A stretch of DNA of 64,000 nucleotides from Companilactobacillus farciminis KCTC 3681 = DSM 20184 (GTDB lineage Bacteria > Bacillota > Bacilli > Lactobacillales > Lactobacillaceae). Location: positions 1,054,001 through 1,118,000 of the forward strand of contig NZ_CP017702.1 of the NCBI RefSeq assembly GCF_002706745.1, written 5' to 3'. Both the position numbers and the translations under genes were made by a program. This document shows positions 1 to 8,506 of this stretch, in pieces. The first letter of the stretch is position 1, and every line of letters starts with the position of its first letter. The notes beneath the pieces are model-generated. The model searched no databases. It saw only the letters and a list, made by a program, of their open reading frames with translations, and was not told where the DNA came from.

Positions 1-21
1 ATTTATTTAATAATAATGATG

Positions 22-50
22 ATAAGGAGTAATTATATACTCCTTTTTTA
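22..50 (+). terminator. Intrinsic terminator of an upstream gene outside the window
   Basis: AAGGAGT and ACTCCTT form a short stem followed directly by a T run. No coding sequence precedes it in the window, so it probably ends the transcript of the gene just to the left. Confidence 0.65.
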
Positions 51-100
51 TTTTTTTGTTACTATAAGTATGAGAACAAAAATCGGAGGTAGTTATTATA

Positions 101-1525
101 ATGGCAAAACCACAAATTGGTGTTATCGGTATGGCTGTTATGGGTAAGAATCTTGCCCTAAACATTGAAAGTCGTGGATATGAAGTAGCAATCTACAATC
201 GTACAGGTTCAAAGACTAAGGCGGTTGTTGAAGAACATCCAGAAAAGAAATTGGTACCAAGTTATACAATTGAGGATTTCGTTGACTCACTAGAAAAACC
301 ACGTCGTATTATGATGATGGTTAAAGCTGGTGCTGGTACTGATGCTGTCATCAAACAACTATTGCCTTTGTTGGACAAGGGTGATGTCTTGATCGATGGT
401 GGTAACACATTCTTCGAAGATACTATGGAACGTAATGAACGTTTGGATAAATCTGGAATCAACTTCATCGGTATGGGTGTTTCCGGTGGTGAACTTGGTG
501 CCTTGCATGGTCCTTCATTGATGCCAGGTGGTCAAAAGGAAGCTTATGACTTAGTTGCTCCTATTTTGGAACAAATTTCTGCTAAAGCTGATGAAGATGG
601 CGCACCTTGTGTTACATATATTGGACCAAATGGTGCTGGTCACTATGTAAAGATGGTTCACAATGGTATCGAATACGGTGACATGGAACTTATCGCTGAA
701 AGTTACAACTTATTGAAGCACTTATTCAACAATGATGTTGAAAAGATTGCTGAAGTATTCCAAGACTGGAATAAGGGTGAACTTTCAAGTTACTTGATCG
801 ACATTACTTCACAAATCTTGACTAGAAAAGATGACGAAGGAACAGACGACTATATCGTTAATAAGATCATGGATAAAGCTGGTAACAAGGGTACTGGTAA
901 GTGGAGTTCACAAAGTGCTCTTGAATTAGGTGTTCCACAATCATTGATCACTGAGTCAGTTTACTCACGTTACGTTTCTGCATACAAAGACGAACGTGTT
1001 AAAGCAAGCAAAGTCCTACCTGCTCCTGAAACAAAACCAGTTGTTAAAGATGTTGACGACTTAGTAGCCAAGATCCGCAAGGCTTTGTACTTCAGTAAGA
1101 TTATCAGTTATGCTCAAGGATTCGCTCAAATGAAGGCTGCTTCAGATCACTACGATTGGGATCTTAACTACGGTAAGATTGCACAAATCTGGCGTGCTGG
1201 ATGTATCATTCGTGCTCAATTCCTACAAAAGATCACTGATGCTTACGATGAAGAACCAAAACTAGATAACTTGCTATTAGACGATTACTTCAAGGGTATC
1301 GTTAAAGAATATCAATCAGATGTTCGTGATGTTGTTAGCTTCGCTGTTCAAGCAGGAGTTCCTGTTTCAGGCTTCATGGCTGCTATTTCATACTACGATC
1401 AATATCGTTCAGAAACATTGCCAGCTAACTTGACACAAGCTCAAAGAGATTACTTCGGTGCTCATACTTATGAGAGAAACGACAAACCAGGTACATTCCA
1501 CTATACTTGGTACGAAGAGCAATAA
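101..1525 (+). CDS. gnd: 6-phosphogluconate dehydrogenase, NADP+-dependent, decarboxylating
   Basis: This enzyme converts 6-phosphogluconate to ribulose-5-phosphate and CO2 with reduction of NADP+, in the cytoplasmic oxidative pentose phosphate (phosphoketolase) route. The 474-residue length is normal for the GndA type. The N-terminal Rossmann motif [15 protein letters not shown] (about residues 7-21) and the substrate-binding stretch [12 protein letters not shown] (about 184-195) are clear, followed by the long all-helical C-terminal domain. A good ribosome binding site (CGGAGGT) precedes the ATG. The gene stands alone between two terminators. Its product is the substrate of ribulose-phosphate 3-epimerase, encoded near 45.4 kb. 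Recognition is certain. Confidence 0.97.
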   Translation: MAKPQIGVIGMAVMGKNLALNIESRGYEVAIYNRTGSKTKAVVEEHPEKKLVPSYTIEDFVDSLEKPRRIMMMVKAGAGTDAVIKQLLPLLDKGDVLIDGGNTFFEDTMERNERLDKSGINFIGMGVSGGELGALHGPSLMPGGQKEAYDLVAPILEQISAKADEDGAPCVTYIGPNGAGHYVKMVHNGIEYGDMELIAESYNLLKHLFNNDVEKIAEVFQDWNKGELSSYLIDITSQILTRKDDEGTDDYIVNKIMDKAGNKGTGKWSSQSALELGVPQSLITESVYSRYVSAYKDERVKASKVLPAPETKPVVKDVDDLVAKIRKALYFSKIISYAQGFAQMKAASDHYDWDLNYGKIAQIWRAGCIIRAQFLQKITDAYDEEPKLDNLLLDDYFKGIVKEYQSDVRDVVSFAVQAGVPVSGFMAAISYYDQYRSETLPANLTQAQRDYFGAHTYERNDKPGTFHYTWYEEQ

Positions 1526-1546
1526 TTATAAGTTGATATTAAAATC

Positions 1547-1571
1547 GGGGCGAGAAATCGCCTCTTTTTTT
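1547..1571 (+). terminator. Terminator after gnd
   Basis: The stem GGGGCGA-GAAA-TCGCCTC has a GNRA-type loop and is followed by seven T residues. Confidence 0.8.
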
Positions 1572-1629
1572 ATGTTTTAAAAAAAATAAAATAAAAGCTT
1601 GTCTTCTTTTAATTTTTGCTATATGTTAA

Positions 1630-1686
1630 AATCATTAATGCATTGCCAAAAGCGTGACACATTTTAATTAATGATTAAGCTATAAT
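1630..1686 (+). promoter_or_regulatory. Promoter region of the two-component operon with a 10-bp inverted repeat
   Basis: AATCATTAAT (1630-1639) and ATTAATGATT (1667-1676) are perfect inverted copies. The second arm ends just before a TATAAT -10 box (1681-1686). No good -35 box sits at the right distance; GTGACA is about 21 bp away. The repeat is therefore a candidate binding site for an activator or autoregulator. This is inference from position. Confidence 0.4.
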
Positions 1687-1723
1687 TAAAGATAATTTAA
1701 TATTTTATGTATAGGAGATACGT

Positions 1724-2410
1724 ATGGCTAAAATACTTGTTATTGAAGACGAAGAGAATATGGCAAAATTCGTTCAACTCGAACTTCAACATGAGAATTA
1801 CGAAGTGACTGTTGAACGTGATGGTAGAACCGGACTGGACGCAGCTTTATCTGAAGATTGGGATTTGATTCTTCTAGATTTGATGCTTCCTGAATTGAAT
1901 GGTATCGAAGTTTGCCGTCGTATTCGTCAAGAAAAGAACACACCAATTATTATGATGACAGCACGTGATTCGATAATTGACCGTGTATCTGGATTAGACC
2001 ACGGGGCTGATGATTATATCGTTAAGCCATTTGCAATTGAAGAATTACTAGCTCGCATTCGAGCATTGTTACGACGAATTGATTTAGATATCGATGTAAC
2101 GAGAAATAATGATCAAGTGCTTAAATATAAGAATTTGGTAATTGATAAGACGACTCAAACATTGAAGCGTAATGGTGAAGTAATCGATTTGACTCGCCGT
2201 GAATACGATTTGTTGAGTGCTTTGATGGAAAACGTCGGCACGGTCTTGAGTCGTGATGACTTACTAGAACGTGTTTGGGGAACAGGTTCATCAACTGAAA
2301 CTAACGTTGTGGATGTTTATATCAAATACCTTCGTAATAAAATCGATCGCCTCGGTGCACCTAGTTACATCTCTACTGTCCGTGGTAAAGGGTACGTGAT
2401 GCGTCGATGA
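1724..2410 (+). CDS. OmpR-family response regulator, CsrR/ArlR-like
   Basis: This is the DNA-binding output half of a two-component system. The receiver domain (about residues 1-115) has the acidic pair E8-D9, the phosphoacceptor D52 in LILLDLMLPELNG, and the conserved KPF lysine. A winged-helix Trans_reg_C domain follows (about 130-228) with the family ending VRGKGYVMRR. The 228-residue length is typical. The stop overlaps the start of the kinase gene, so the pair is translationally coupled. The regulon cannot be read from the sequence. By family resemblance it is closest to CsrR/CovR and ArlR, which control envelope and surface functions in Firmicutes. Confidence 0.93.
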   Translation: MAKILVIEDEENMAKFVQLELQHENYEVTVERDGRTGLDAALSEDWDLILLDLMLPELNGIEVCRRIRQEKNTPIIMMTARDSIIDRVSGLDHGADDYIVKPFAIEELLARIRALLRRIDLDIDVTRNNDQVLKYKNLVIDKTTQTLKRNGEVIDLTRREYDLLSALMENVGTVLSRDDLLERVWGTGSSTETNVVDVYIKYLRNKIDRLGAPSYISTVRGKGYVMRR

Positions 2411-3498
2411 GAATTTCGATTAGATTTAAATGGACTGCATTGATTTCCATTGTAATTTTGTTAGCATACATTTTTGTCAGTGTCTTAGCGATGAGAACTG
2501 TTCAAACTGTTGATTCAGTCAATGAAATCAATAATTTTACTCTCAAACTATTCATTGGTGGAGTAGTAGTCTTTCTTTTGGGAATCGTTTTGTCATTTTA
2601 TGCTGTTACGTTAGTTTTGAACGATTTGAAAAAAATCAATCAAACAATCGATGATTTGAATAAGAAACCAGATTCAGATTCTCGTATTAAATTGCGTAAG
2701 AGAAATGATGAAATTTATGATTTGACTGTTAATATCAACAAGATGCTTGACCGCATGCAGGCTTATACTAATCAGCAAAAGGAATTCGTGGAAGATGTTT
2801 CACACGAACTAAGAACGCCCGTTGCTGTGTTGGAAGGCCATTTGAGCATGTTGCAACGCTGGGGTAAAGATGACCCTGAAGTATTGAACGATTCAATCAA
2901 TTCTTCTTTGCAAGAATTAAAACGTATGCAATCTTTGATTCAAGAGATGCTAGATCTTACACGTGTTGAACAGATCGACAGTGCATATTTGGAGCAGACG
3001 ACCAAAGTTAAGCCTTTGTTTACTCAAGTAGCAAACGACTTCAAAATGCTGCATCCAGATTTTGTGATCAATTTTGATGACGATATCCGTGAGGGTAGTG
3101 AAGTTAAGATCTATCGTAATCACTTGGAGCAAGTATTGGTAATTTTGCTGGATAATGCTTTCAAATATTCAGCTGACCGCAAAGAAATTAATTTTGCTGC
3201 CTCAACTAACTCTGCTTTGTTAGAGGTAGTAGTCCAAGATTATGGGCTAGGAATCGCAAAAAACGACCTGAAACGCATTTTCAATCGTTTTTATAGAGTT
3301 GACAAGGCTCGCTCTAGAAAACGTGGAGGAAACGGTTTAGGGCTTTCTATCGCTAAACGTCTGATAGAAATCTATCATGGTAGCTTAGAGGTTGAAAGTG
3401 TCGTTGGTTCTGGAACTGTTTTTAAGATTGAATTGCCATTAGTGCAAGTTAAACCTGAAGAAGAACAGACCGAAAAAGAAAATGAAACTGAAAAATAA
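2407..3498 (+). CDS. Sensor histidine kinase, CsrS/ArlS-like, with a very short external loop
   Basis: This is the partner kinase of the preceding regulator, overlapping it by 4 bp. It has two transmembrane helices (about residues 10-30 and 47-70), a HAMP-like linker, and a HisKA domain with VSHELRTPV (phosphorylated His133). The HATPase_c domain carries the N box DNAFKYS and G boxes DYGLGIAKND and GGNGLGLSIAK. At 363 residues it is shorter than classical CovS or ArlS, because only about 16 residues separate the two membrane helices. It may therefore sense something in the membrane or through a partner protein. The tail is rich in Glu and Lys. Confidence 0.92.
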   Translation: MRISIRFKWTALISIVILLAYIFVSVLAMRTVQTVDSVNEINNFTLKLFIGGVVVFLLGIVLSFYAVTLVLNDLKKINQTIDDLNKKPDSDSRIKLRKRNDEIYDLTVNINKMLDRMQAYTNQQKEFVEDVSHELRTPVAVLEGHLSMLQRWGKDDPEVLNDSINSSLQELKRMQSLIQEMLDLTRVEQIDSAYLEQTTKVKPLFTQVANDFKMLHPDFVINFDDDIREGSEVKIYRNHLEQVLVILLDNAFKYSADRKEINFAASTNSALLEVVVQDYGLGIAKNDLKRIFNRFYRVDKARSRKRGGNGLGLSIAKRLIEIYHGSLEVESVVGSGTVFKIELPLVQVKPEEEQTEKENETEK

Positions 3499-3549
3499 AA
3501 GACAGTATTAGAACAGCTTTTTGGAGCTGATTTAATACTGTCTTTTTTT
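3499..3549 (+). terminator. Terminator after the two-component operon
   Basis: A long stem pairs AAGACAGTATTA with TAATACTGTCTT and is followed by a run of T residues. Confidence 0.85.
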
Positions 3550-3647
3550 CCGTAATACCAAAAATATTCTCTATATTAAATTATTGTTACAGTGCTTGTA
3601 ATGAAACACTTTTACTAGTAATTTAAAGCTTATAAGGGGATAGAAAA

Positions 3648-4544
3648 ATGAAGAAAAAATTAGGGATAGCTGTTTTAGCAGTGAGCTTTTTGGCTTTTCT
3701 ATTGATGGGGACAACTCAAGATGCTTTTGCACAAACAGTCAACGACTATATTATTAGCAACCAGATCAAACCAGCTGCGATTCAAAATCGAGAGGGAACT
3801 TTTAGTGAATGGTTCCCTTATGAAAATGGCGTCGGCAAACCAGAAGGGGTCGTAATTCACGAGACAGCTGACAATAATGCAACAGCTGAAGATGAAGTGC
3901 ATTTCTTTAATGATAATTGGCCTAGAATTGAAGCTTATGTACATGCCTTTGTCGATAATAATGAAATTATCAATATTCATAATACGGACTATGGCGTTTG
4001 GGGTGCCGGTCCTACTGCAAATGGTAAATTTATCCAAGTAGAATTGTGTCGAACTCATGATTACGATTCATTTGCTCGTTCGATTGCTAATGATGCTTAT
4101 TACACAGCTAGTAAGTTATTGCAATACAATATACCCGACAAGCCTTGGGAGACTATTGTTTCACACAATCAAGTCAGTCTGACATATCATGAAACGAATC
4201 ACAGTGATCCAACGGGATATTTTAGTAACTGGGGTTACAGTATGAATTTGCTTTACGATATGATTGGGTATTATTACAACAATTTGAAGACGACTGGCAG
4301 TGCTTATGGAATTAATGCCGCTACCCAAGAAGCTATCAATCCAAATTCAACAATCAAAGTTAACAACAAAAATGGCAGTTACGTTCCACTAGTTGCTTTT
4401 AACAACAATCAGATGACCAAAATCAGAAATCGGGCGTTAGCAAATCATACCGCTTGGTATACTGATCAAACTAAAGATGTCAATGGAACAACCTATCGTC
4501 GTGTTGCTACAAACGAATGGGTTAGCACAAGTTATCTAGAATAA
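3648..4544 (+). CDS. Secreted N-acetylmuramoyl-L-alanine amidase with C-terminal SLAP-like wall-binding domain
   Basis: This peptidoglycan hydrolase cuts the bond between MurNAc and the stem peptide. A Sec signal peptide is clear: KKK, a hydrophobic core, then a probable cut after DAFA near residue 28. The Amidase_2 domain (about 50-205) has the zinc-type motifs VVIHETADN, VELCRTHD and HSDPTGYF. The last roughly 60 residues contain RALANHTAWYTD and YRRVATNEWVSTSYL. These resemble the SLAP repeats that anchor proteins to the lactobacillus cell wall. The gene is monocistronic, with a strong GGGGAT ribosome binding site and its own terminator. Role in turnover or autolysis is inferred from the family. 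Confidence 0.9.
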   Translation: MKKKLGIAVLAVSFLAFLLMGTTQDAFAQTVNDYIISNQIKPAAIQNREGTFSEWFPYENGVGKPEGVVIHETADNNATAEDEVHFFNDNWPRIEAYVHAFVDNNEIINIHNTDYGVWGAGPTANGKFIQVELCRTHDYDSFARSIANDAYYTASKLLQYNIPDKPWETIVSHNQVSLTYHETNHSDPTGYFSNWGYSMNLLYDMIGYYYNNLKTTGSAYGINAATQEAINPNSTIKVNNKNGSYVPLVAFNNNQMTKIRNRALANHTAWYTDQTKDVNGTTYRRVATNEWVSTSYLE

Positions 4545-4550
4545 AAAAAT

Positions 4551-4585
4551 AAGTAAAACTCATTTAAAGAGTTTTACTTATTTTT
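4551..4585. terminator. Bidirectional terminator of the amidase gene, now split from yidC by an IS
   Basis: AAGTAAAACTC (4551-4561) and GAGTTTTACTT (4569-4579) form a perfect 11-bp stem, with A residues on the left and T residues on the right, so it can work on both strands. The insertion sequence landed in its T tract. Before the insertion this hairpin lay directly beyond the yidC stop codon. Confidence 0.85.
4578..4585. repeat. Left 8-bp target-site duplication of the ISL3-type element
   Basis: TTATTTTT at 4578-4585 is repeated exactly at 6040-6047, directly outside the two inverted ends. Eight base pairs is the duplication expected for the ISL3 family. Confidence 0.9.
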
Positions 4586-4714
4586 GGTTCTAAACTTTCT
4601 GGTATTGATGAACAATCAATACCAGTTTTTTTATACTCTTTGAAATAAAAAAAGAACATCACTGTTCTCGTGTTAAGATTTAAGCGACCAAACCAAATCA
4701 AACAGGAGTGAACA

Positions 4715-5968
4715 ATGATATCCCAAGACAATTCTATACTATGTGCACTAGACATAAAAGACAATAATATAAAAAATGTTTCAGTAAAGGATGCCAAGAT
4801 AAAAAAACGTGGCGTTATAAAACACATTAAAATAGTGAATGCTGAACTTTCCTATTCTCTACATAGATGTCCTCAATGTGGAATGAATACACTAGTTAAA
4901 AACGGTAAAAGAACTACTAATGCAAGATTAGCTAGCTTTAGTGGTATCGAGTACCACCTAGTACTAAAAAAGCAACGATTTTTGTGTAGGAACTGTGGAA
5001 GCACCTGCGGTGCTCACAGTGATCTACTGATTAAAAATCATACTATGACCAAACAGATCAAGAATAGAATCTTTTCCATGGCTAAAGAATCATTCACTCT
5101 GTCATCAATAGCTAAAATCATTGGCATTTCAGCCAATACTGTAAGTAGAATTCTATATAGTAATACCAAAATTCCTACTAGATGTGTGCATTTGCCAGAG
5201 AATCTTTGTTTTGATGAGTTTCGATCCGTAAAAAATATTTTTACATTTATCGCTATCGATGCGGATACACATAGATTGGTCGAATTGATACATAACAGGC
5301 TGTCTAAAACAATAACCGAACATTTTATAAACAGTTACAGCTTATCAGAACGACAAGCTGTAAAAACTGTATCAATCGATTTAAATGCCAATTATCAATT
5401 AGTCGTTCATCGTATATTCCCAAACGCTCGCATTGTCGTAGATAGGTTTCATATAGTTCAACTTTGTAGTAGAGCCCTAGATCAAGTACGTATCAATTCT
5501 TTAAAAAAATTGCCTGATAAAAAATCTCGTATATACAAAGCAATGAAATCTGATTGGCGTCTATACCATCTTCCAGAGGAAGATGTAGACGATACCCATA
5601 TAAAATTTATTGTCGGTATAAATGAATTCATGACTATCCAAAATGCCATCGATATAGCTACTGATGAAATACCAATTTTCAAGAAGGCCTATGATACTTA
5701 CCAGAGTATTCAAAGATCGATAAGGTATCACGACATAGACTTACTTCAGGAAACTATTTCTGGATATAAAAGAAATGGGACCGCAATGGATACAGCCATT
5801 ACAACGTTACGAAAAAATAAAAATTATGTAAAAAATAGTTGCTTATTGCCATACTCCAATGGCCCTCTAGAGGGCACCATTGGAAAGATAAAGAAACTAA
5901 AAAGAAATTCCTATGGCTTTAGAAATCTTGAACACTTTATTAAGAGAATAAAACTGATTTGTGCATAG
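4715..5968 (+). CDS. ISL3-family transposase
   Basis: The enzyme catalyses cut-and-paste movement of the surrounding element. An N-terminal zinc-finger region has CPQCG (about residue 49) and CRNCG (about 91). An HTH-like segment follows (about 115-140, with IAKIIGISANTVSRIL). The DDE catalytic domain shows FIAIDADT, VSIDLNANY, VVDRFHIVQL and the C-terminal SNGPLEGTIGKIKKLKRNS with the conserved Glu. At 417 residues it is close to the family's usual length and has no frameshift. It has a GGAGTG ribosome binding site just upstream. Confidence 0.94.
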   Translation: MISQDNSILCALDIKDNNIKNVSVKDAKIKKRGVIKHIKIVNAELSYSLHRCPQCGMNTLVKNGKRTTNARLASFSGIEYHLVLKKQRFLCRNCGSTCGAHSDLLIKNHTMTKQIKNRIFSMAKESFTLSSIAKIIGISANTVSRILYSNTKIPTRCVHLPENLCFDEFRSVKNIFTFIAIDADTHRLVELIHNRLSKTITEHFINSYSLSERQAVKTVSIDLNANYQLVVHRIFPNARIVVDRFHIVQLCSRALDQVRINSLKKLPDKKSRIYKAMKSDWRLYHLPEEDVDDTHIKFIVGINEFMTIQNAIDIATDEIPIFKKAYDTYQSIQRSIRYHDIDLLQETISGYKRNGTAMDTAITTLRKNKNYVKNSCLLPYSNGPLEGTIGKIKKLKRNSYGFRNLEHFIKRIKLICA

Positions 5969-5973
5969 AAAAA

Positions 5974-5996
5974 GAGCATCCTCGGTGAGGATGCTC
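5974..5996 (-). terminator. Hairpin inside the IS acting on minus-strand transcripts
   Basis: GAGCATCCTC-GGT-GAGGATGCTC is a perfect 10-bp stem directly after the transposase stop. Read on the minus strand it is followed by TTTTT, the layout of an intrinsic terminator. It would stop the yidC transcript from running antisense through the transposase gene. Confidence 0.6.
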
Positions 5997-6039
5997 AATG
6001 AGCTCAAAATCATTCATCAATACGATTTGACAAAGAGCC

Positions 6040-6047
6040 TTATTTTT
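6040..6047. repeat. Right 8-bp target-site duplication of the ISL3-type element
   Basis: TTATTTTT is identical to 4578-4585. Its last base is also the last base of the yidC stop codon, so the insertion just spared the yidC reading frame. Confidence 0.9.
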
Positions 6048-7045
6048 TATCTCTTGTTGCGATTTTGTTTGCCTTTATTCAATTCACGAATATTTTTATG
6101 AATTTCATTAGCTTCAGCTTTTTGTTCAGAAGTATTGGCTGTAGTAGTACTACTTGTTGTACCTGTGCCATCTGCTTGTAGCATTTCGTCAAGCATTTCT
6201 TTAGTTACAACAACTTTGACTGGGTTCTTGGCTAATTCTTCATCAGTCTTCTTTCTGATCTTAGGCGTAACCACATAGTTAGTAATGATTTGTTGAATAA
6301 CGACAACGACACCACCGACTAAGAAGTAAAGAGCAAGCGCTGCTGTTGAGATCATTGAAATGAAGAAAGTCATCATTGGACTCATCAACAACATAGTTTG
6401 CATTTGTTTTCTTTGTTCTTGTGGAACGATTTGAAGTGACATCCAACCTTGAACCAAGTAGAACACAGTAGCAACGATAGCAATGATCAAACTTGGCTTT
6501 CCAAGTGGAATTGAAAGGAAGGTAGCAGCACCAATATTTTTAGAATATTGCACGGCCTGATAAATACCAATCAAGATAGGCATTTGTAGAAGTAATGGCA
6601 AACAACCCATACCACCAGTTAAACTCAAGTTGTTAGCTTTATAAACTTGCATCATCAAGCTACTGATCTTTTGTTGTGCATCAGGACCTTTGGCTTTCTT
6701 TTGTGCTTCTTGAATCAACTTCAATTGTGGTTGAATAGCACGCATTTTTTCTTGTTGAGTCGTTGATTTATATTGTTGGTTCAATGATAAAGGAACCAAA
6801 ATCAAACGAACTACGAAAGAAATGATCATGATACCCCAAGCATAAGCGTTCGTACCACCAACTGCTTGTGCGGTCTTCAAGATCAAATTTTGGAACGGAA
6901 TCCCTAGCCATTTGTAAATGAAACCATATGGCCCACTAGTTGGAGCGTGAAGGTTAGTTGTACCTTGTGCACACCCCGTCAAAACTAGCGTCAGTACTAA
7001 AACTAAAGACAGTACTGATAAATATTTGACGTATTTTTTATTCAC
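6047..7045 (-). CDS. yidC: Membrane protein insertase YidC/OxaA (lipoprotein type)
   Basis: YidC inserts and folds membrane proteins, alone or with SecYEG. A lipoprotein signal peptide ends in LTGC (lipidated Cys25). The 60KD_IMP core then has about five membrane helices, including YKWLGIPFQNLI, GGMGCLPLLLQMPILIGIYQ and the C-terminal hydrophobic segments near residues 170-250. A basic cytoplasmic tail ends NKGKQNRNKR. The start is GTG, with an AAGGGTGG ribosome binding site 9 bases upstream. At 332 residues it is longer than average, mainly because of the Ser/Thr/Ala-rich linker and charged tail. The acylphosphatase gene lies just upstream on the same strand. Confidence 0.95.
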   Translation of the reverse strand: MNKKYVKYLSVLSLVLVLTLVLTGCAQGTTNLHAPTSGPYGFIYKWLGIPFQNLILKTAQAVGGTNAYAWGIMIISFVVRLILVPLSLNQQYKSTTQQEKMRAIQPQLKLIQEAQKKAKGPDAQQKISSLMMQVYKANNLSLTGGMGCLPLLLQMPILIGIYQAVQYSKNIGAATFLSIPLGKPSLIIAIVATVFYLVQGWMSLQIVPQEQRKQMQTMLLMSPMMTFFISMISTAALALYFLVGGVVVVIQQIITNYVVTPKIRKKTDEELAKNPVKVVVTKEMLDEMLQADGTGTTSSTTTANTSEQKAEANEIHKNIRELNKGKQNRNKR

Positions 7046-7104
7046 TTAAATAAACCACCCTTTTAATCGTATACAAAGTAATATACGTTAACTCATTTGA
7101 CGTT

Positions 7105-7380
7105 TCAACCAATCACAGTGAATTTTGTGTAATGTTGTAAGTCGTCAGAAAAAGTATAGTCCATTTTGGTAACTTTTCCAAAGGGTGAAGGCGAAGATTT
7201 AACTCGATTTAAAAAAATATATAGGATTTTTTGATCTGCTTCGGCTTCAATCGAAACAGATCCGTCGATTTCGTTTTGTACGGTTCCGTTGACGCCAAGC
7301 TCTTGAGCTACTTGAAAAGTTGAATAACGAAAGCCTACGCCTTGAACGAGTCCGTCGACATTAATGGAAAGATGTTTCAC
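7105..7380 (-). CDS. acyP: Acylphosphatase
   Basis: This small cytoplasmic enzyme hydrolyses carboxyl-phosphate bonds such as acetyl phosphate or 1,3-bisphosphoglycerate. The signature VDGLVQGVGFRYST holds the catalytic Arg, and GTVQNEIDGSVSIEAEAD follows with the catalytic Asn. I place the start at the GTG encoding VKHLSIN, because GAGGTG lies about 6 bases upstream. That gives 91 residues, the usual size. The longer frame would begin inside the ribosome binding site. The gene is followed by yidC and is divergent from the rRNA methyltransferase gene, a common arrangement in lactobacilli. Confidence 0.92.
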   Translation of the reverse strand: MKHLSINVDGLVQGVGFRYSTFQVAQELGVNGTVQNEIDGSVSIEAEADQKILYIFLNRVKSSPSPFGKVTKMDYTFSDDLQHYTKFTVIG

Positions 7381-7444
7381 ACGTATCACCTCAAATCTTT
7401 GAATGTGTTAATATCTATATTATAGAACAAGAGGGATGGATTAT

Positions 7445-8206
7445 ATGAAGTATATCGAATCGAAGAAAAATGACGAAATTAAACAACTGAAGAAGTTGTC
7501 TGCAACTAAAAACATTCGTAAGACTGGTACATACATGATTGAAGGCTTCCACTTAGTTAGAGAAGCTGACCAATATGAACAAGACTTTGTTAAATTATTG
7601 GTAACCGAAAAGTATCAAGAAGACCGTCTCGTTAAAAAGTATCATGAAATTGCTGTAACTATTTCTGAAGACGTAGCTAAAGACTTATCAGAAACAAAAA
7701 CTCCTCAAGGAATCTTTGCAGTCATCAAAGTCCAAAACAGTGACGATTTGACTGAATTTTCTGGTAAATGGGTCATGATGGATGATGTCCAAGATCCTGG
7801 TAACGTGGGAACAATTGTTAGAACAGCCGACGCAGCTGGATATGATGGTGTGATCACAAGTATGGATACTGCTGACTTTTATCAACCAAAGGTTCAACGT
7901 TCAATGCAAGGTAGTCAATTCCATTTGCCAATCTATCGCATGGATATCGACAAGGCTATCAATTTAGCTAAGGAATCTGGTTTAACGATTTATGGATCAG
8001 AAGTAAATGCTCAAGCTAAACCATACACACAATTAGAAAAACAAGACCAATTTGCTTTGATTATGGGTAATGAAGCTCACGGTGTCAGCCAAAACGTCTT
8101 GAATGCTACCGATGAAAATATTTATATCCCAATTCTCGGAAAAGCTGAATCCCTTAACGTAGCGGTTGCAGCCGGTGTTTTGATGTACGGTTTGCAAACA
8201 TTATAA
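7445..8206 (+). CDS. TrmH/SpoU-family RNA 2'-O-methyltransferase (rRNA methyltransferase)
   Basis: A SAM-dependent SPOUT methyltransferase, probably acting on rRNA. The N-terminal substrate-binding domain (about residues 1-95) includes GTYMIEGFHLVREA. The knotted C-terminal domain has DDVQDPGNVGTIVRTADA, LIMGNEAHGVS and the closing IPILGKAESLNVAVAAG, all hallmark motifs 1-3. I use the second ATG because GAGGG lies 9 bases before it; the first ATG abuts the ribosome binding site. The product is 253 residues. It precedes pheST, as in many Firmicutes. The exact target nucleotide cannot be told. Confidence 0.92.
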   Translation: MKYIESKKNDEIKQLKKLSATKNIRKTGTYMIEGFHLVREADQYEQDFVKLLVTEKYQEDRLVKKYHEIAVTISEDVAKDLSETKTPQGIFAVIKVQNSDDLTEFSGKWVMMDDVQDPGNVGTIVRTADAAGYDGVITSMDTADFYQPKVQRSMQGSQFHLPIYRMDIDKAINLAKESGLTIYGSEVNAQAKPYTQLEKQDQFALIMGNEAHGVSQNVLNATDENIYIPILGKAESLNVAVAAGVLMYGLQTL

Positions 8207-8208
8207 AC

Positions 8209-8236
8209 TTGCGAAACTTTTTAATTTTTGTATAAT
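8209..8236 (+). promoter_or_regulatory. Promoter of the pheST T-box transcript
   Basis: TTGCGA (8209-8214), a 16-bp spacer and TATAAT (8231-8236) lie just after the methyltransferase stop and upstream of the T-box leader. Confidence 0.65.
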
Positions 8237-8264
8237 CATTTGTATAAATAATATTTGAACTTTG

Positions 8265-8452
8265 ACGAAAAATAGTAACTGTGGCGTTTATAACAGGAAG
8301 AGCCGTTAACTGAGATAGGCTTGATAAATAAAACAGCGAATTCACTTTCTGAGTTTTTAGTTAGTTACTATATAACTACTTGAGTGCATGTTTAACATGA
8401 ACTAGGGTGGTACCGCGAGTCCTCGTCCCTTATTTGGGATGGGGACTTTTTT
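8265..8452 (+). promoter_or_regulatory. T-box riboswitch, tRNA-Phe-responsive, upstream of pheS
   Basis: The leader senses uncharged tRNA and controls pheST by transcription antitermination. The base of stem I pairs ATAGTAACT (about 8272-8280) with AGTTACTAT. The T-box core AGGGTGGTACCGCG lies at 8404-8417. The terminator stem GTCC..TCCC/GGGA..GGAC with a T run is at 8419-8452. The likely specifier codon is TTC (Phe) at 8341-8343, followed by A, which agrees with the downstream genes. The specifier position is my inference; the rest is seen directly. Confidence 0.93.
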
Positions 8453-8506
8453 ATGTGGATACATTTAAAAATTCCAGAATCAGTTTTATCACCAAGGAGG
8501 AAAAAA

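Larger units (their letters stand above)
4586..6039 (+). mobile_element. Complete ISL3-family insertion sequence, 1454 bp
   Basis: The ends are imperfect inverted repeats. The left end begins GGTTCTAAACTTTCT and continues GTATTGATGAA. The right end, read on the minus strand, begins GGCTCTTTGTCAAATC and continues GTATTGATGAA. Both are bounded by the 8-bp direct repeat TTATTTTT. One intact transposase fills the element. Intact ends, intact duplication and intact ORF all suggest a recent insertion that could still be active. Confidence 0.93.

Noticed and set aside
3585..3602. WalR-like repeat TGTTAC-N6-TGTAAT before the amidase gene
   Set aside because: A WalR box would suit an autolysin, but the spacer is 6 instead of the required 5, so the two half-sites are out of phase. 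I do not claim it.
3699..4058. Minus-strand 119-codon open frame inside the amidase gene
   Set aside because: The amidase has signal peptide, domain motifs and ribosome binding site. The opposing frame has none of these.
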